NCBI RefSeq assembly: GCF_000739915.1 | Contig: NZ_BBJT01000002.1 | Span: 248,001 to 312,000 of the forward strand | DNA length: 64,000 nt | DNA from: Paenibacillus chitinolyticus NBRC 15660 | Lineage (GTDB): Bacteria > Bacillota > Bacilli > Paenibacillales > NBRC-103111 | Reading direction: 5' to 3' | Part shown: positions 16,918 to 26,310 of the stretch, piece after piece | Layout of the letters: each line of letters opens with the position of its first letter | Position numbering within the stretch: the stretch's first letter is position 1 | Notes under the pieces: generated by a model | Told to the model about the DNA's origin: nothing | Seen by the model: only the letters and a program-made list of their open reading frames with translations | The model's database searches: none | Made by a program: the position numbers and the translations under genes

Positions 16918-16948
16918 GTAAGTACGCACTTTTAGTACATATACTTAC
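16918..16948. promoter_or_regulatory. Dyad upstream of the oxidoreductase, candidate HxlR operator
   Basis: GTAAGTA (16918-16924) and TACTTAC (16942-16948) are perfect inverted arms 17 bases apart; a further GTAAGT follows near 16956. It lies about 60 bases before the oxidoreductase start. Confidence 0.45.
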
Positions 16949-17002
16949 AAAAAGGTAAGTGCCCCGGGTTCTATGGGTCCGTTCCCGTTGTTAAACCTAA
17001 AA

Positions 17003-17040
17003 AACCTTACCTGTCTTTATTAAGACCGGTAAGGTTTTTA
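17003..17040. terminator. Bidirectional terminator after the SDR gene
   Basis: AACCTTACCTGTCTT pairs with AAGACCGGTAAGGTT over a four-base loop (one mismatch), with T on the plus side and A (T on minus) on the other. Confidence 0.85.
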
Positions 17041-17071
17041 TTTAACGGTTTGAACATGAATTCCGCTAAGG

Positions 17072-17974
17072 TCAAGGCGTTGGCGTACCGCCGTTAGCGT
17101 TAAGGGTTTCTCCGCTGATATAGCTGGATTCCTGACTGGCCAAGAAGACAAAAGCCGGAGCCATCTCGGCAGGCTGTCCCGGACGGCCAAGCGGCGTATT
17201 CGTACCGAATTCCGCCAGCTTCTCGGTCGGTTGTCCTCCCGCAACTTGCAGGGGAGTCCATACGGGGCCCGGCGCCACCACATTTACCCGAATGCCCTTG
17301 CTCGCCACCTGCTGTGCGAGGGCTTTGCTGAAGGTGTTAATCGCTGATTTCGTAGTCGCATAATCCAAAAGAATCGGGGATGGTTTATACGCTTGAATGG
17401 AGGACGTGTTAATGATGGAGCCGCCCGGCTTCATATGTCTGATCGCAGCTTTGCAAAGCCAGAAGAGAGAATAGACATTTGTCTTGAAAGTGGCATCGAA
17501 TTGTTCGGTTGTCAGATCCGCAATGTTCTCCACGAACTGCTGTTTGCCGGCCACGTTGGCAAGAATATCGATTCCGCCCAGTTTGTCTACCGCGGTCGCA
17601 ATCAGCTTCTCGCAGTATTGCTCGTCCTTCAGATCGCCGGGAAAGGCAATGGCTTTACGTCCGGCTTCTTCGATCAGTTTGACGACCTCTTGCGCATCCG
17701 CCTCTTCCTCCGGCAAGTATGACAGCAGCACGTCAGCACCTTCACGGGCAAACGCAATCGCCGCCGCGCGGCCGATTCCGCTGTCGGCTCCTGTCACCAC
17801 TGCTTTGCGTCCGGTTAATCGTCCGGTTCCGCGGTAGCTTGACTCCCCTGCATCGGGCACGGGAGTCATTTTCTTTTGGAGACCCGGCTCAGGCTGCTTT
17901 TGCTTCCATTCAGGTGTCGGCTTCGGATATTGAGCGGTTGGATCTTGCACTTTATATTGATCTTGTTCAGGCAT
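17072..17974 (-). CDS. Short-chain dehydrogenase/reductase, general-stress type (YdaD/YhdF-like)
   Basis: 300 aa classical SDR with a ~50-residue N-terminal extension rich in Pro/Gln/Lys. TGADSGIG (61-68) binds NAD(P); NVAG sits at 140-143; catalytic Ser192, Tyr205 and Lys209 (YATTK) are present. This extended subfamily includes B. subtilis YdaD and YhdF, stress-induced oxidoreductases of unknown substrate. GGAGGAGG lies nine bases before ATG 17974. Single-gene unit. Confidence 0.88.
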   Translation of the reverse strand: MPEQDQYKVQDPTAQYPKPTPEWKQKQPEPGLQKKMTPVPDAGESSYRGTGRLTGRKAVVTGADSGIGRAAAIAFAREGADVLLSYLPEEEADAQEVVKLIEEAGRKAIAFPGDLKDEQYCEKLIATAVDKLGGIDILANVAGKQQFVENIADLTTEQFDATFKTNVYSLFWLCKAAIRHMKPGGSIINTSSIQAYKPSPILLDYATTKSAINTFSKALAQQVASKGIRVNVVAPGPVWTPLQVAGGQPTEKLAEFGTNTPLGRPGQPAEMAPAFVFLASQESSYISGETLNANGGTPTP

Positions 17975-18213
17975 AGTGAAGTCCTCCTCCTGGTCCTATC
18001 TGTATCAATCGGCATGCTGTAAAAAGTGTCTGACACTTCTCTTTGTAACCAGGATCGGGAGCATTTAAACGGTCGCCTCAAAGAATCCTGCCGTGCAGTT
18101 AACACCACGTTTCCTTTTTTTGTGCCCTGTTCCACAACACGATAGCGGCCTTTGGTCAGGCCCCGTTGAATACGGTGCAATGGGATTGCAGGACCGAAAT
18201 CTTTTCCCTGAAA

Positions 18214-18241
18214 ATAAAAAAATCCGCGGGTTCGCGGATGT
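18214..18241 (-). terminator. Terminator after the isochorismatase-type gene
   Basis: ATCCGCG/CGCGGAT stem (18222-18239), four-base loop, followed on the minus strand by seven T. The 17975-18213 stretch beyond it holds no supported gene. Confidence 0.85.
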
Positions 18242-18270
18242 CCGAATTTATTTTTTACCTTTCTGGCCCG

Positions 18271-18750
18271 TTATGACTGAACCATGAACTCAATGACCGG
18301 ATACGAGATCACATGCCGATCACGGTACATCAGGGCAACAAGATCTTCTTTGGCACTCAAAATTCCATGCTGTAAAATAGCGGCCTTAAACCCGCGCTCA
18401 ATCGCGCCATTGTATGTAAATAAGACGCAATTCCCGGCGTCAAAGCCTGCTATTACAACAAGGCCAATCTGACGGTCAAGCAGAATTTGTTCCAATTCGG
18501 TTTGCCAGAAAGCATTGGAGAACGTCTTCTTCACGATAAGGTCGTCTTTCTCCATTTGAATCTCGGGGATGAACTCAAGACGTTCCGGGCTGATCGTCCC
18601 GGCCTCTTCTACATCTTGGATATGAATGACCGGGTGTCCGCCGGAACGTAAAATTTGAGCGGTATGATTAATATACGCGCTTGCGGTTGACACCGGACGG
18701 TCTTGCAGGAATTCAATTTGCATATCGACGATTAAAAGTGCAATGTTCAC
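18271..18750 (-). CDS. Isochorismatase-family hydrolase
   Basis: 159 aa from GTG 18750 (GAGGAA about nine bases upstream); an in-frame ATG six codons earlier is the alternative start. NIALLIVDMQIEF carries the catalytic Asp, VKKTFSNAF the Lys, and AGFDAGNCVLFT the Cys nucleophile. The TxxC segment is modified (DAGNC) relative to nicotinamidases, so the substrate is open. Small single-gene unit with its own terminator; not related closely to the cysteine hydrolase at 12.7 kb. Confidence 0.8.
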   Translation of the reverse strand: MNIALLIVDMQIEFLQDRPVSTASAYINHTAQILRSGGHPVIHIQDVEEAGTISPERLEFIPEIQMEKDDLIVKKTFSNAFWQTELEQILLDRQIGLVVIAGFDAGNCVLFTYNGAIERGFKAAILQHGILSAKEDLVALMYRDRHVISYPVIEFMVQS

Positions 18751-18854
18751 CGCTTCACTTCCTCGCATACAGGGGTATTTTTTACTTTACTATAACAAAA
18801 CGAGGCAAGAGTTGTACATTCATTTGTAGTGCCGCTATACAAGCAAACTAGCGT

Positions 18855-19089
18855 TCATTCATTTGTTCGGTTCGGCTCGGTAGAGAAGCAGTCCAAATGG
18901 TTGTGCAGCAGGGAGACGAGATCACGGCTGTCCTCATATTCCAGCCACTCCTCCAGGGAGTGCTGCCATATAGACCGCGACCTGGAAACGCATCTCATTG
19001 CGGTCCCTTGCCGGTTCGAGGCGGGAGCAGACGGCTTTGCAGATGGCCGGCTCGGTCTCCCGCAACGCAGTGTGCGGCGATGCCGTTGC
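18855..19089 (-). pseudogene. Frameshifted remnant of an unidentified gene
   Basis: Two protein-like segments lie in different frames: one containing TALRETEPAICKAVCSR and NEMRFQVAVYM, then, after a shift near 18970, HSLEEWLEYEDSRDLVSLL running to a stop at 18855. No start codon with a ribosome site is present. The second part vaguely recalls the C-terminal helix of M20-type peptidases (weak). It directly follows the BceB-like permease on the same strand. Confidence 0.4.
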
Positions 19090-19148
19090 CTTTTAACAAA
19101 AAAACTATTGCACGAATAACAGGGACGGCGGAGTCTGGCCTTGGTCTT

Positions 19149-21065
19149 TCACTCCGCAATCTTCACCATACGGCGGTAATGGGTGACGGTGAGCACAGCA
19201 AACACGAAGTAGACAAGCGTGTATACCGCCATGGCAATAGCTGCCGGGAAGGTAATATCCGACAACGTGAGCGCGGAGGCCGCTTTTACGGCGAAGATGG
19301 AATGCATTAGCCCGATCGCCAGCGGTACAGCGAACATAAACAGCTGCTTGCGGATAATGCCGCTCATTATTTCCCGTTCCCCGAATCCGAGCTGACGCAG
19401 AATCGTATAGCTTCTCCTTTCCTGCTCCGCCTCTGTGATTTGCCTGAAATACAGAATGCTGCCTGTCGCGATCAGAAAGATAAGACCGAGAAAACCTGCT
19501 GCGAAAATGATCAGTCCGAATTTATGAAGCGATTCCTTGAAGTACGTGTAGAAATCCGGCCTGTACTCGTCAGTCTTGACATATTTCGCATATAATCGGG
19601 ATGCCGCTGCGCGTTCACTTTTATCCGCAATCCGGTAGGTGTCCAAGCGAATGGCCTCCTCCTCGGGAGAGGCTGACGTCTGCTCACGAACAGCATCCAG
19701 TGTCGTCTCCGGTACGACGAGTTGACGGCCTTTCACGCTGAAATTCATCGTATACCGGTCAACAACTTGGGTCACCCGGATGATGAGAGGAACTGCGCTT
19801 GTTCCCAAAACCATCGTTTGCGGAAGTGCAGCCGTCTCCGCCTCCTTGCTTAATACTCTCCTCTGGCCTTTATACCAGACGGCCTCCCCTGCCTCCGGCA
19901 TGATTATATCGGTGCCGTCCGCCTGTATTTGTTCCGCCGAAAGCAGCAGAAGACTGCCCCCGTCCTCCCCTTCTTTGCCGGAAAGGCTTGTCAGCCGAAC
20001 AGCCTCAACCGGTTGATGAACGTATGCATACCCGGCCTTATCCAACTCGGCACGAAACAACTTCGCATCCTGCTCATTGTTTTCAAAGATGAAATCGTAA
20101 GGCAGCATGGCCCTGGATTCACTCTCGGCCGAATAATATAACGAATAAGCGATTGCCACCATGGTCAGTGTCATTGCAGACAGTACCGTAATCAGCGTAA
20201 GAGAGCTCGCATTCCCTTTCATACGGTGCATAATCGGCGCGAGGGACAAGCTGTTTGTCAGACCGAGCTGTCCGTTCTTGCTCCTTCGAAACCGATCTAA
20301 CAGCCAGCCGAACGTTACACGAAACACCAGATAGGTTCCAAGTATCGTCAAGGCGAGAACGACCGTTAGTTGCACAACGAGTTCACGTCCGGGCAGGCTG
20401 CCGGACAGCACATAGCCGGTTGTGATCAGCCCTATTCCGATCAGGCCCATCGCAGGGGCCAGGGCCGATTCGGGCTGTTTCGGCCGATCTCCTTGCCGAT
20501 CCGCCTTGAACAGGTCGAGAAGCGCAGTTCGGTAAACTTTGAACAGCACTTGGATCACGGTAAGGCTGATAAGCACGGCAAACGCAAGAGCAGTTTGAAT
20601 GGCGGCAGAGGCGGAGAAGGTGAGGGCTATTATGCTCTCGTTACCGATCAGTTTCATCAGAATCAGCAAAAAAAGCCGCGACCCTAGCGTGCCGGCGCCC
20701 ATCCCAATCAGGAGAGCGCCAATGCCGAGGAGCACATGTTCAGTAACGAGCAATTGTCCCGCTTCTCTGCGCGTCAGGCCAACGAGCTGATACAGCCCGA
20801 TTTCCCTGCTCCTCATTCTCAGAAATATGCTGTTCGCGTTGATCATAAAGATTGCCATAATCGCAAGCAGAAAAATTCCTGCCCCTTCAAATAACGATGC
20901 GAATTGAATATCGCCGAATGTCGCTGCCAGAAGGGAAGTATCGTTTTGCAAGGCAGCAAACACAAAATAAAGGGTTGCACTTGAACTAAGCGCGAAAAAA
21001 TAAAGAGCGTACGGCTTGCTGTTTTTCCGCATACTGCGGATGACCAGCTCAAACAAGGTTAACAT
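19149..21065 (-). CDS. BceB-type ABC transporter permease (FtsX family)
   Basis: About 638 aa from ATG 21065, with GGAGG five bases upstream; an earlier in-frame start lies inside the ATPase gene. The pattern is the BceB one: ten predicted helices, with a large extracellular domain between helices 7 and 8 (about residues 315-515) that binds peptide antibiotics and signals to the kinase. MLTLFELVIRSMRKN at the start and REIGLYQLVGLTRRE are typical. Together with the ATPase it removes cell-wall-active peptides (bacitracin, lantibiotics, defensins) from their lipid targets. It overlaps the ATPase gene by 17 bases. Confidence 0.88.
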   Translation of the reverse strand: MLTLFELVIRSMRKNSKPYALYFFALSSSATLYFVFAALQNDTSLLAATFGDIQFASLFEGAGIFLLAIMAIFMINANSIFLRMRSREIGLYQLVGLTRREAGQLLVTEHVLLGIGALLIGMGAGTLGSRLFLLILMKLIGNESIIALTFSASAAIQTALAFAVLISLTVIQVLFKVYRTALLDLFKADRQGDRPKQPESALAPAMGLIGIGLITTGYVLSGSLPGRELVVQLTVVLALTILGTYLVFRVTFGWLLDRFRRSKNGQLGLTNSLSLAPIMHRMKGNASSLTLITVLSAMTLTMVAIAYSLYYSAESESRAMLPYDFIFENNEQDAKLFRAELDKAGYAYVHQPVEAVRLTSLSGKEGEDGGSLLLLSAEQIQADGTDIIMPEAGEAVWYKGQRRVLSKEAETAALPQTMVLGTSAVPLIIRVTQVVDRYTMNFSVKGRQLVVPETTLDAVREQTSASPEEEAIRLDTYRIADKSERAAASRLYAKYVKTDEYRPDFYTYFKESLHKFGLIIFAAGFLGLIFLIATGSILYFRQITEAEQERRSYTILRQLGFGEREIMSGIIRKQLFMFAVPLAIGLMHSIFAVKAASALTLSDITFPAAIAMAVYTLVYFVFAVLTVTHYRRMVKIAE

Positions 21066-21834
21066 GGTCACCTCCAAGCACGGCCTGGACATTCAGGATG
21101 TCTTTGAAGAAAGCTTGCCGTGTCTTGCCGCCGCGATATAATTCGGAATACAGCATGCCGTCCTTCAGAAACACGACGCGGCTGCAGTAGCTGGAAGCTA
21201 CCGGATCGTGAGTCACCATCATGATTGTAATCCTGCGCTGACGATTCAGCCTCTCCATCATTTCAAGCAGCGAGGAGGCTGATTTCGAATCCAGCGCGCC
21301 TGTCGGCTCATCGGCAAATACGATAGAAGGCTTGTGGATCAATGCGCGTGCCGCAGACGTCCGCTGCCGCTGACCGCCCGAAATTTCATGCGGATATTTA
21401 TGGGCCAGCTCCAAAATGCCAAGATCTGCGGCAATTGCCTGATATTCAGCCTCGGCCGCTTCTTTCTTCATCTTTCCCAGCGAGACTGGGAGCAGAATAT
21501 TCTCTTTTACGGTCAGCGTGTCCAGTAAATTGTAATCCTGAAAGATGAACCCGAACTTCTTACGCCGGAAAGTAGACAATTCCGTGTTTTTCATAGCCGA
21601 GATGTCCGCATTATCAACTGCTATTTCCCCTTCGGTCGGCTTATCAAGCGTCGCCAGGACATTGATCAACGTCGATTTCCCCGACCCGGAAGGCCCCATA
21701 ATTCCGATAAATTCCCCTTCCAGCACACGTAAGTCGATGCCCCTCAGCACCTGCTGGACATGGCCCCGCGCGCCAAATGATTTCCGGACTTGCCGCGCGT
21801 GCAGCACGGTTTTTTGCAGATGGTTAGGATTCAA
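21049..21834 (-). CDS. BceA-type ABC transporter ATPase
   Basis: 261 aa from TTG 21834. With residues counted from an in-frame ATG ten codons upstream: Walker A GPSGSGKST 57-65, Q-loop near FIFQDYNLL, signature ISGGQ 161-165, Walker B IVFADEP 181-187, switch His 219. The upstream ATG has no ribosome site, while GGGAGG lies eight bases before TTG 21834. Energises the BceB-like permease encoded by the overlapping next gene. Confidence 0.88.
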   Translation of the reverse strand: MNPNHLQKTVLHARQVRKSFGARGHVQQVLRGIDLRVLEGEFIGIMGPSGSGKSTLINVLATLDKPTEGEIAVDNADISAMKNTELSTFRRKKFGFIFQDYNLLDTLTVKENILLPVSLGKMKKEAAEAEYQAIAADLGILELAHKYPHEISGGQRQRTSAARALIHKPSIVFADEPTGALDSKSASSLLEMMERLNRQRRITIMMVTHDPVASSYCSRVVFLKDGMLYSELYRGGKTRQAFFKDILNVQAVLGGDHVNLV

Positions 21835-21902
21835 CTCCACAGCCTCCCGTTCTGATCCCGCCATATATTTAGAAAAAAAGTGTGCCCACCGCTAACATTG
21901 GA

Positions 21903-21918
21903 TGACTTCTGATCGTCA
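21903..21918. promoter_or_regulatory. Candidate response-regulator site before bceAB-like genes
   Basis: TGAC (21903-21906) and GTCA (21915-21918) form a dyad with an 8-base spacer, in the ~80-base gap between the kinase stop and the ATPase start where the regulator should act. Weak by itself. Confidence 0.3.
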
Positions 21919-22938
21919 TATCCGCACAGATTCAAACGAATTGCTTACAGGGAAAGTCATCTCCATTGCGGTTCCTGCCTGCAGCTCCGACTGTACCGTT
22001 AGGGAAATCCCGATTTTGAGCGCGACAATCCGTGCAAGATACAGCCCCAGTCCGGTTGCCGCATTTAGCAATCTGCCGTTTCCTCCGGTAAATCCTTTAT
22101 CGAAAATACGCGGCAAGTCATGCGGGGCAATGCCCGGACCTTCATCTTTAATCGTGATTCTGATAGGACCGTCAGGCAAGACCGTCGTCGACAGAAGAAT
22201 CATTCCACCTGCCGGACTATATTTGACCGCATTCGTTAACAATTGTCGGATGATGAACCGGCACCATTTGCGGTCGGTCCTTACATAAGCCTCTTCGCCG
22301 TAAAATTCCACGGCAATGTTTTTCTCCACACACCAAGAGGCCAGCTCGCGTACTTCCAGGGCGGCAAGTTTCTGAATCCCTGTCTCTTCCAGCAGGTAGT
22401 CCGCCTCCAGCGATGGCAACCGTGAAATGTATAATTGCTGGTCGATGAGCAGATGAATCCGCAGCCATTCCGATTCAATTTTGCGCAGCGCCGGATCGCT
22501 TCTAAGTGTATCTATCGTTAATTTCATCGCGGTCAGCGGCGCTTTCACTTCATGGACCCAGGCGGCAACATACTCCTCTTCTACCGTCCGGGCTCTACTG
22601 CTGTCTGAAAGTTTATGCGAGTACCAGTGCCCGGCCGCCCGCAAGAGCCGATTCGCGGCTTTTTCATGATAGAAGTAAGCGGGGGGCAATGCTTCCATCC
22701 AATCTTCTTCCAGCTTTTCCGCCAGTTCCGCCACGGCGCGTCCGAATTTCATTTCTTTTCGAAAGCGCCACCCGAGAAAGATTGCCATGGACACAAGTAA
22801 CAGCATGTTTAAATACAGCATCGAGACAGCTTGTATCGCAATCCCCCTGTCGATCCATAGCAGCAAGTCCACGAATAACAAGGAAAGCAGATAGAAAACA
22901 ATCCAGCTTTTCCTGTCAGCCAAATAACGGAGCAGCAA
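21916..22938 (-). CDS. BceS-type intramembrane-sensing histidine kinase
   Basis: 340 aa. Two N-terminal membrane helices (about 10-30 and 36-56) with almost no extracellular loop, the hallmark of BceS kinases, which are told of antibiotic by the transporter rather than by direct binding. The phosphoacceptor is His129 (WVHEVKAP); the N box is near RQLLTNAVKYS; the G boxes DEGPGIA and ATGLGLYLA follow. Start TTG 22938 with AGGAGG seven bases upstream. Twelve bases after the response regulator gene, same operon. Confidence 0.88.
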   Translation of the reverse strand: MLLRYLADRKSWIVFYLLSLLFVDLLLWIDRGIAIQAVSMLYLNMLLLVSMAIFLGWRFRKEMKFGRAVAELAEKLEEDWMEALPPAYFYHEKAANRLLRAAGHWYSHKLSDSSRARTVEEEYVAAWVHEVKAPLTAMKLTIDTLRSDPALRKIESEWLRIHLLIDQQLYISRLPSLEADYLLEETGIQKLAALEVRELASWCVEKNIAVEFYGEEAYVRTDRKWCRFIIRQLLTNAVKYSPAGGMILLSTTVLPDGPIRITIKDEGPGIAPHDLPRIFDKGFTGGNGRLLNAATGLGLYLARIVALKIGISLTVQSELQAGTAMEMTFPVSNSFESVRI

Positions 22939-22950
22939 GTCCTTTCCTCC

Positions 22951-23634
22951 TCACATCGTGGCGGCCATATAGCCGAACCCTTTCTTCGTTACGATGGCTT
23001 CTTCCAGTTGAAATACCGTAAGTTTCTGGCGCAACCGGGTTATATTCGCGGTCAGCGTATTGTCATTGACGAAACGTTCGTCATCCCAAAGCTTGCGTAT
23101 CAAATCGTCGCGGGATATCACGGTATCCCTCGCCTTCACGAGAACAACGAGTATATAAAATTCATTCCTTGTTAAAATCACGTCCTGCCCATGTTTGCGG
23201 ATCAGCCCGCGCTTCAAATCAATGACGGAGCCGTTCCATACGATAAGATCGGCCGCTTCCTCCGCGTAAGCATACGTCCGGCGAAGAATGGCCTGAACTT
23301 GGGCCAGAAGCACGTCCATATGGAACGGCTTTTGAATATAATCGTCCGCTCCCATATTCATTGCCATCACCATATCCAGAGGATGATCGCGCGAGGATAG
23401 AAACAGAATCGGCACTTTCGAAACTGCCCGAATCTCCCGGCACCAGTGAAACCCGTCATACATCGGGAGCTGGATATCGATAATGACCAGCTGGGGCTGC
23501 ACGTTAATAAACGTGTTCATGACGTCATCATACCGCTCCGGCCCCGTAACGTGAAACGACCATTGCTCCAATCTCTCCTTCAAGGAACGAAAAATGGCAG
23601 CATCGTCTTCGATAATAAAAATGTTGATATCCAT
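22951..23634 (-). CDS. BceR-type response regulator (OmpR family)
   Basis: 227 aa from ATG 23634 (AAGGGGG nine bases upstream; an ATG eight codons earlier lacks a site). Receiver domain with acidic pocket ED at 9-10 and phosphorylated Asp53 (VIIDIQLP), Lys switch in YIQKPF, then an OmpR winged helix (about 130-225; DNTLTANITRLRQKL recognition helix). Activates the downstream ABC genes when the kinase is stimulated. First gene of the four-gene resistance module. Confidence 0.88.
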   Translation of the reverse strand: MDINIFIIEDDAAIFRSLKERLEQWSFHVTGPERYDDVMNTFINVQPQLVIIDIQLPMYDGFHWCREIRAVSKVPILFLSSRDHPLDMVMAMNMGADDYIQKPFHMDVLLAQVQAILRRTYAYAEEAADLIVWNGSVIDLKRGLIRKHGQDVILTRNEFYILVVLVKARDTVISRDDLIRKLWDDERFVNDNTLTANITRLRQKLTVFQLEEAIVTKKGFGYMAATM

Positions 23635-23761
23635 AACGGCCAACCCCCTTTTCACCATTGTCCGCTGTTATGGTTCCTAACGCAATGTATCCGCAACTTT
23701 TTTCATCCCATCATTCTCGTTCGGCATATGGAAAGAACATTCGCACCGTTATTCCCCAAAC

Positions 23762-23788
23762 AAAAAGGAGGAGAAAATATCTCCCCCT
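23762..23788 (-). terminator. Terminator after the SLH serine hydrolase
   Basis: Minus-strand GGGGGAGA pairs with TCTCCTCC (one wobble) over a short A/T loop, then TTTTTG. It lies 66 bases beyond the gene's stop. Confidence 0.75.
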
Positions 23789-23853
23789 GAACACTTGTTC
23801 TAAACAAAATATGCGTTCTCACCTGCCGCGTCAGCGGATAAATGTCGGTTTCC

Positions 23854-25935
23854 TTACTTGGGAAGCAGCATCGTGAACAACATGGCCGCCAGCTCCTGCT
23901 TGTTTAACGCCCGCTGTGAGCCATAGTCGATCACGCCGCCGGATTCGGTTACCTCCGGTCCGTGCAGCTTCCAGATCACTGCGGAACTGACGGCATCCGC
24001 CGCCCATTCCGACGTGCCGGGCGCGAGTCTAGCCGTCGAATCCGGTACCCTGATTCCCGTTTCAACCAGTAAGCGGAAAACGATAGATGCCGCTTCTTCC
24101 CGGGTAATCGGACGGTCCGGTTCGAACAAGCCGTTGCCCGTCCCATTCAGGATGCCGGCCTCGACGGCCGCTTGGATATCTTTTCGATACGGAGAAGTTT
24201 CTATGTCTTTAAATGAGGATGGATGTGCGGACCCGGGAATGCTCCATATCGCGTTAAAAGCATGGATGAAGGCTCCCCTGGAGACCGCTTCCTGCGGTTG
24301 AAACGGCTGTGACCGCTCATCCGTCAAGAAGCCGAGCGACTTCAGGCCAAGGATGTAGGTGGCATACGGATGACCGACCGGTACGTCCGGATACCCTTCC
24401 TGGTTCTCCGGTATTTTGGCCCCATAGCTGAATACATTTAAGTATTTCAGATAGGCTATGCGTCCATCGGCATCCTTCTTGAAGGCAAGCGGTTTTCCTT
24501 GTTCATCCACAAACAGCAGATCGTCGACCTGCTTCAGCCGGTGGCGTCCGGATACATCGCTCACAAGAAGAGAACCGTCTCCTGCCGCTTCGACTCGGGT
24601 CAGTAATTTAATCCGCAAATCGGAATACAAGCCCTCGAATTTGGCGAGAGCATTCTGGGGCTGAGGCTTATAACCCTCCGGCCCGAATGTCGATTTACGA
24701 GCGGCATAATAATGATCCATAAAGGCGGCAAATAAGTCGTTTCGCAAATCCCCGTTCGAATTATAAGAAACGAAAATACCTGTTTTGCGGTCAGGCAGCA
24801 GCCACAACAATGAGCTAAAGCCTAGAATATCGCCTCCTTTGGAGATGACGTCTTCCCCGTTTGCACGAGAGGGATCCACAGGAGATTCAAAGCCATAGGT
24901 CATATCGGGAACATCCCGATGGATGGCCGTGTGGTAGGTCGACATCCCCTTCACCGATTCAGGGGACAAAATAACCGTGCCGTCAGGAGCCCGGCCGCCG
25001 CCGAGGAAAGCTTTCATGAACAGAGCCATATCGGAGGCTGTCGATATCATACTCCCCTCCGGCCATTCGCGCGGTGACAAATCGTACACCGGAATGGCGC
25101 TGTTCGCCGGATCGTAAGCCTTTACCAGCCGCTCGGACAATTCATTGTTCAGGCTGAAGCTGCTTGAGGTCATCCCGAGCGGATCGAACAAATTCTTCTG
25201 CATATAACTCCCGAAAGGTTCTCCGCTTGCTTGCTGGACGATGTACCCTAGCAGCTTCGACGCGAAATTATCGTACATGTAGGACATTCCCGGCTTTCGT
25301 ACGACCGGCGGAAACTGATGGAAGATGCTTTCTTTTAATGTAACCGGCTTCTGAGAATCATTCGTCAAAAAATCGGCATCTGAAGCTTCGCGCACTTCAA
25401 AACCGGTTGTATGCGTCAATAGATTCTCGATTGTAACCGGTGTATCGAAGGGATTGGTTATTTTGTACCCGTCCAGGTACGTTTCAATATTGTCCCCAAG
25501 CGAAATTTTCCCTTGTTCGACGAGTTGCATGACGGCAGCCGCCGTGAACACTTTGGAGACAGAAGCGATTCGAAAGGTAGACCGGCTTGCGTCTACCTGC
25601 GATTGCGACATTCGATCGGTTACGCCGTAACCTTTGGAGACGAGCACTTTCCCGTCATGAACGACGGATATCACAGCCGCCCCGGCTTTTTGCTTAATGG
25701 CATCGTTGGCGAAGAAACCGTCCAGAAACGCCTCGACTTCCTTGCCGTCATGCGGACCGTTCGTAAAATCTCCCGGGGCGGGACTTCCGATTGAGGAAGG
25801 CCGTTTACCGGAAGCAAGCGAGTTCGGTGCCGGCTGGTGAAATGCATACACAGCTGATTCCGCAAAGAGGCTCTGGGCCAGTAATGCGGCCAGAATGCAA
25901 AACGTGCGGCGGGATCGATTTTTTTGTTTATTCAA
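23854..25935 (-). CDS. Secreted serine hydrolase (beta-lactamase family) with SLH anchor
   Basis: 693 aa from TTG 25935 (AAGGAGAGG seven bases upstream). A signal peptide (about 1-31) precedes a class C beta-lactamase-like domain (60-430) with SVSK (Ser125, Lys128), YDN (221-223) and KGG (367-369). After a linker, three S-layer-homology units (about 515-690; for example SFKDIETSPYRKDIQAAVE) bind the pyruvylated secondary cell-wall polymer. The enzyme is therefore displayed on the cell surface. Substrate (D-amino peptide or ester) unknown. Single gene. Confidence 0.88.
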   Translation of the reverse strand: MNKQKNRSRRTFCILAALLAQSLFAESAVYAFHQPAPNSLASGKRPSSIGSPAPGDFTNGPHDGKEVEAFLDGFFANDAIKQKAGAAVISVVHDGKVLVSKGYGVTDRMSQSQVDASRSTFRIASVSKVFTAAAVMQLVEQGKISLGDNIETYLDGYKITNPFDTPVTIENLLTHTTGFEVREASDADFLTNDSQKPVTLKESIFHQFPPVVRKPGMSYMYDNFASKLLGYIVQQASGEPFGSYMQKNLFDPLGMTSSSFSLNNELSERLVKAYDPANSAIPVYDLSPREWPEGSMISTASDMALFMKAFLGGGRAPDGTVILSPESVKGMSTYHTAIHRDVPDMTYGFESPVDPSRANGEDVISKGGDILGFSSLLWLLPDRKTGIFVSYNSNGDLRNDLFAAFMDHYYAARKSTFGPEGYKPQPQNALAKFEGLYSDLRIKLLTRVEAAGDGSLLVSDVSGRHRLKQVDDLLFVDEQGKPLAFKKDADGRIAYLKYLNVFSYGAKIPENQEGYPDVPVGHPYATYILGLKSLGFLTDERSQPFQPQEAVSRGAFIHAFNAIWSIPGSAHPSSFKDIETSPYRKDIQAAVEAGILNGTGNGLFEPDRPITREEAASIVFRLLVETGIRVPDSTARLAPGTSEWAADAVSSAVIWKLHGPEVTESGGVIDYGSQRALNKQELAAMLFTMLLPK

Positions 25936-26045
25936 TTTAAATCCTCTCCTTACTCTGTATTCATGAAACTTGTAACCGCAGGCGACAAAGAATTTAGGTT
26001 TGGGGGGAACTCATTTAAGGTTGAACGGCCGTCCGTACACCGTAA

Positions 26046-26195
26046 TTGTATGGTTTCGATTCGGCACTGTCGTTGGATTTCGGTGATAATCTAGTGGGGA
26101 AACGTTACAATGTTGTCACGTTCGGATCCACTCCCTATCATTGGGGGATTGAATTAGTAGTACCCTCCGACTCGTCCATACACGGAAAAGGATAG
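26046..26195 (+). pseudogene. 3' remnant of an unidentified gene
   Basis: A frame with protein-like composition (YGFDSALSLDFGDNLVGK ... FGSTPYHWGIELVVP) ends at TAG 26193-26195 but has no start signal; the upstream continuation appears in another frame (RLNGRPYTVIVW). It runs into the hairpin at 26188-26235. No family recognised. Confidence 0.3.
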
Positions 26196-26235
26196 ATGTT
26201 CTTGTCCGGTGCGAAAGACAAGAACATCTATCCTT
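26188..26235. terminator. Perfect 19-base hairpin, terminator and member of a repeat family
   Basis: A 19-base arm (26188-26206) pairs perfectly with 26217-26235 over a ten-base loop. On the minus strand it ends in CCTTTTCC, so it can terminate the catalase transcript. Its core GTTCTTGTC...GACAAGAAC recurs in the hairpins at 33681 and 51560. Confidence 0.7.
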
Positions 26236-26310
26236 GTTATAAAACGGATTGCGCTCTAAGCCGGTCTAACCTTGCGTGCTGCCCTGAGCAGCCTTTAATT
26301 TTGTGGGGGA

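Noticed and set aside
18040-18075. Possible SigB-type promoter (GTTTAA then GGTTAC) before the SDR gene
   Set aside because: The -10 matches only four of six bases and presence of SigB in this organism is unknown.
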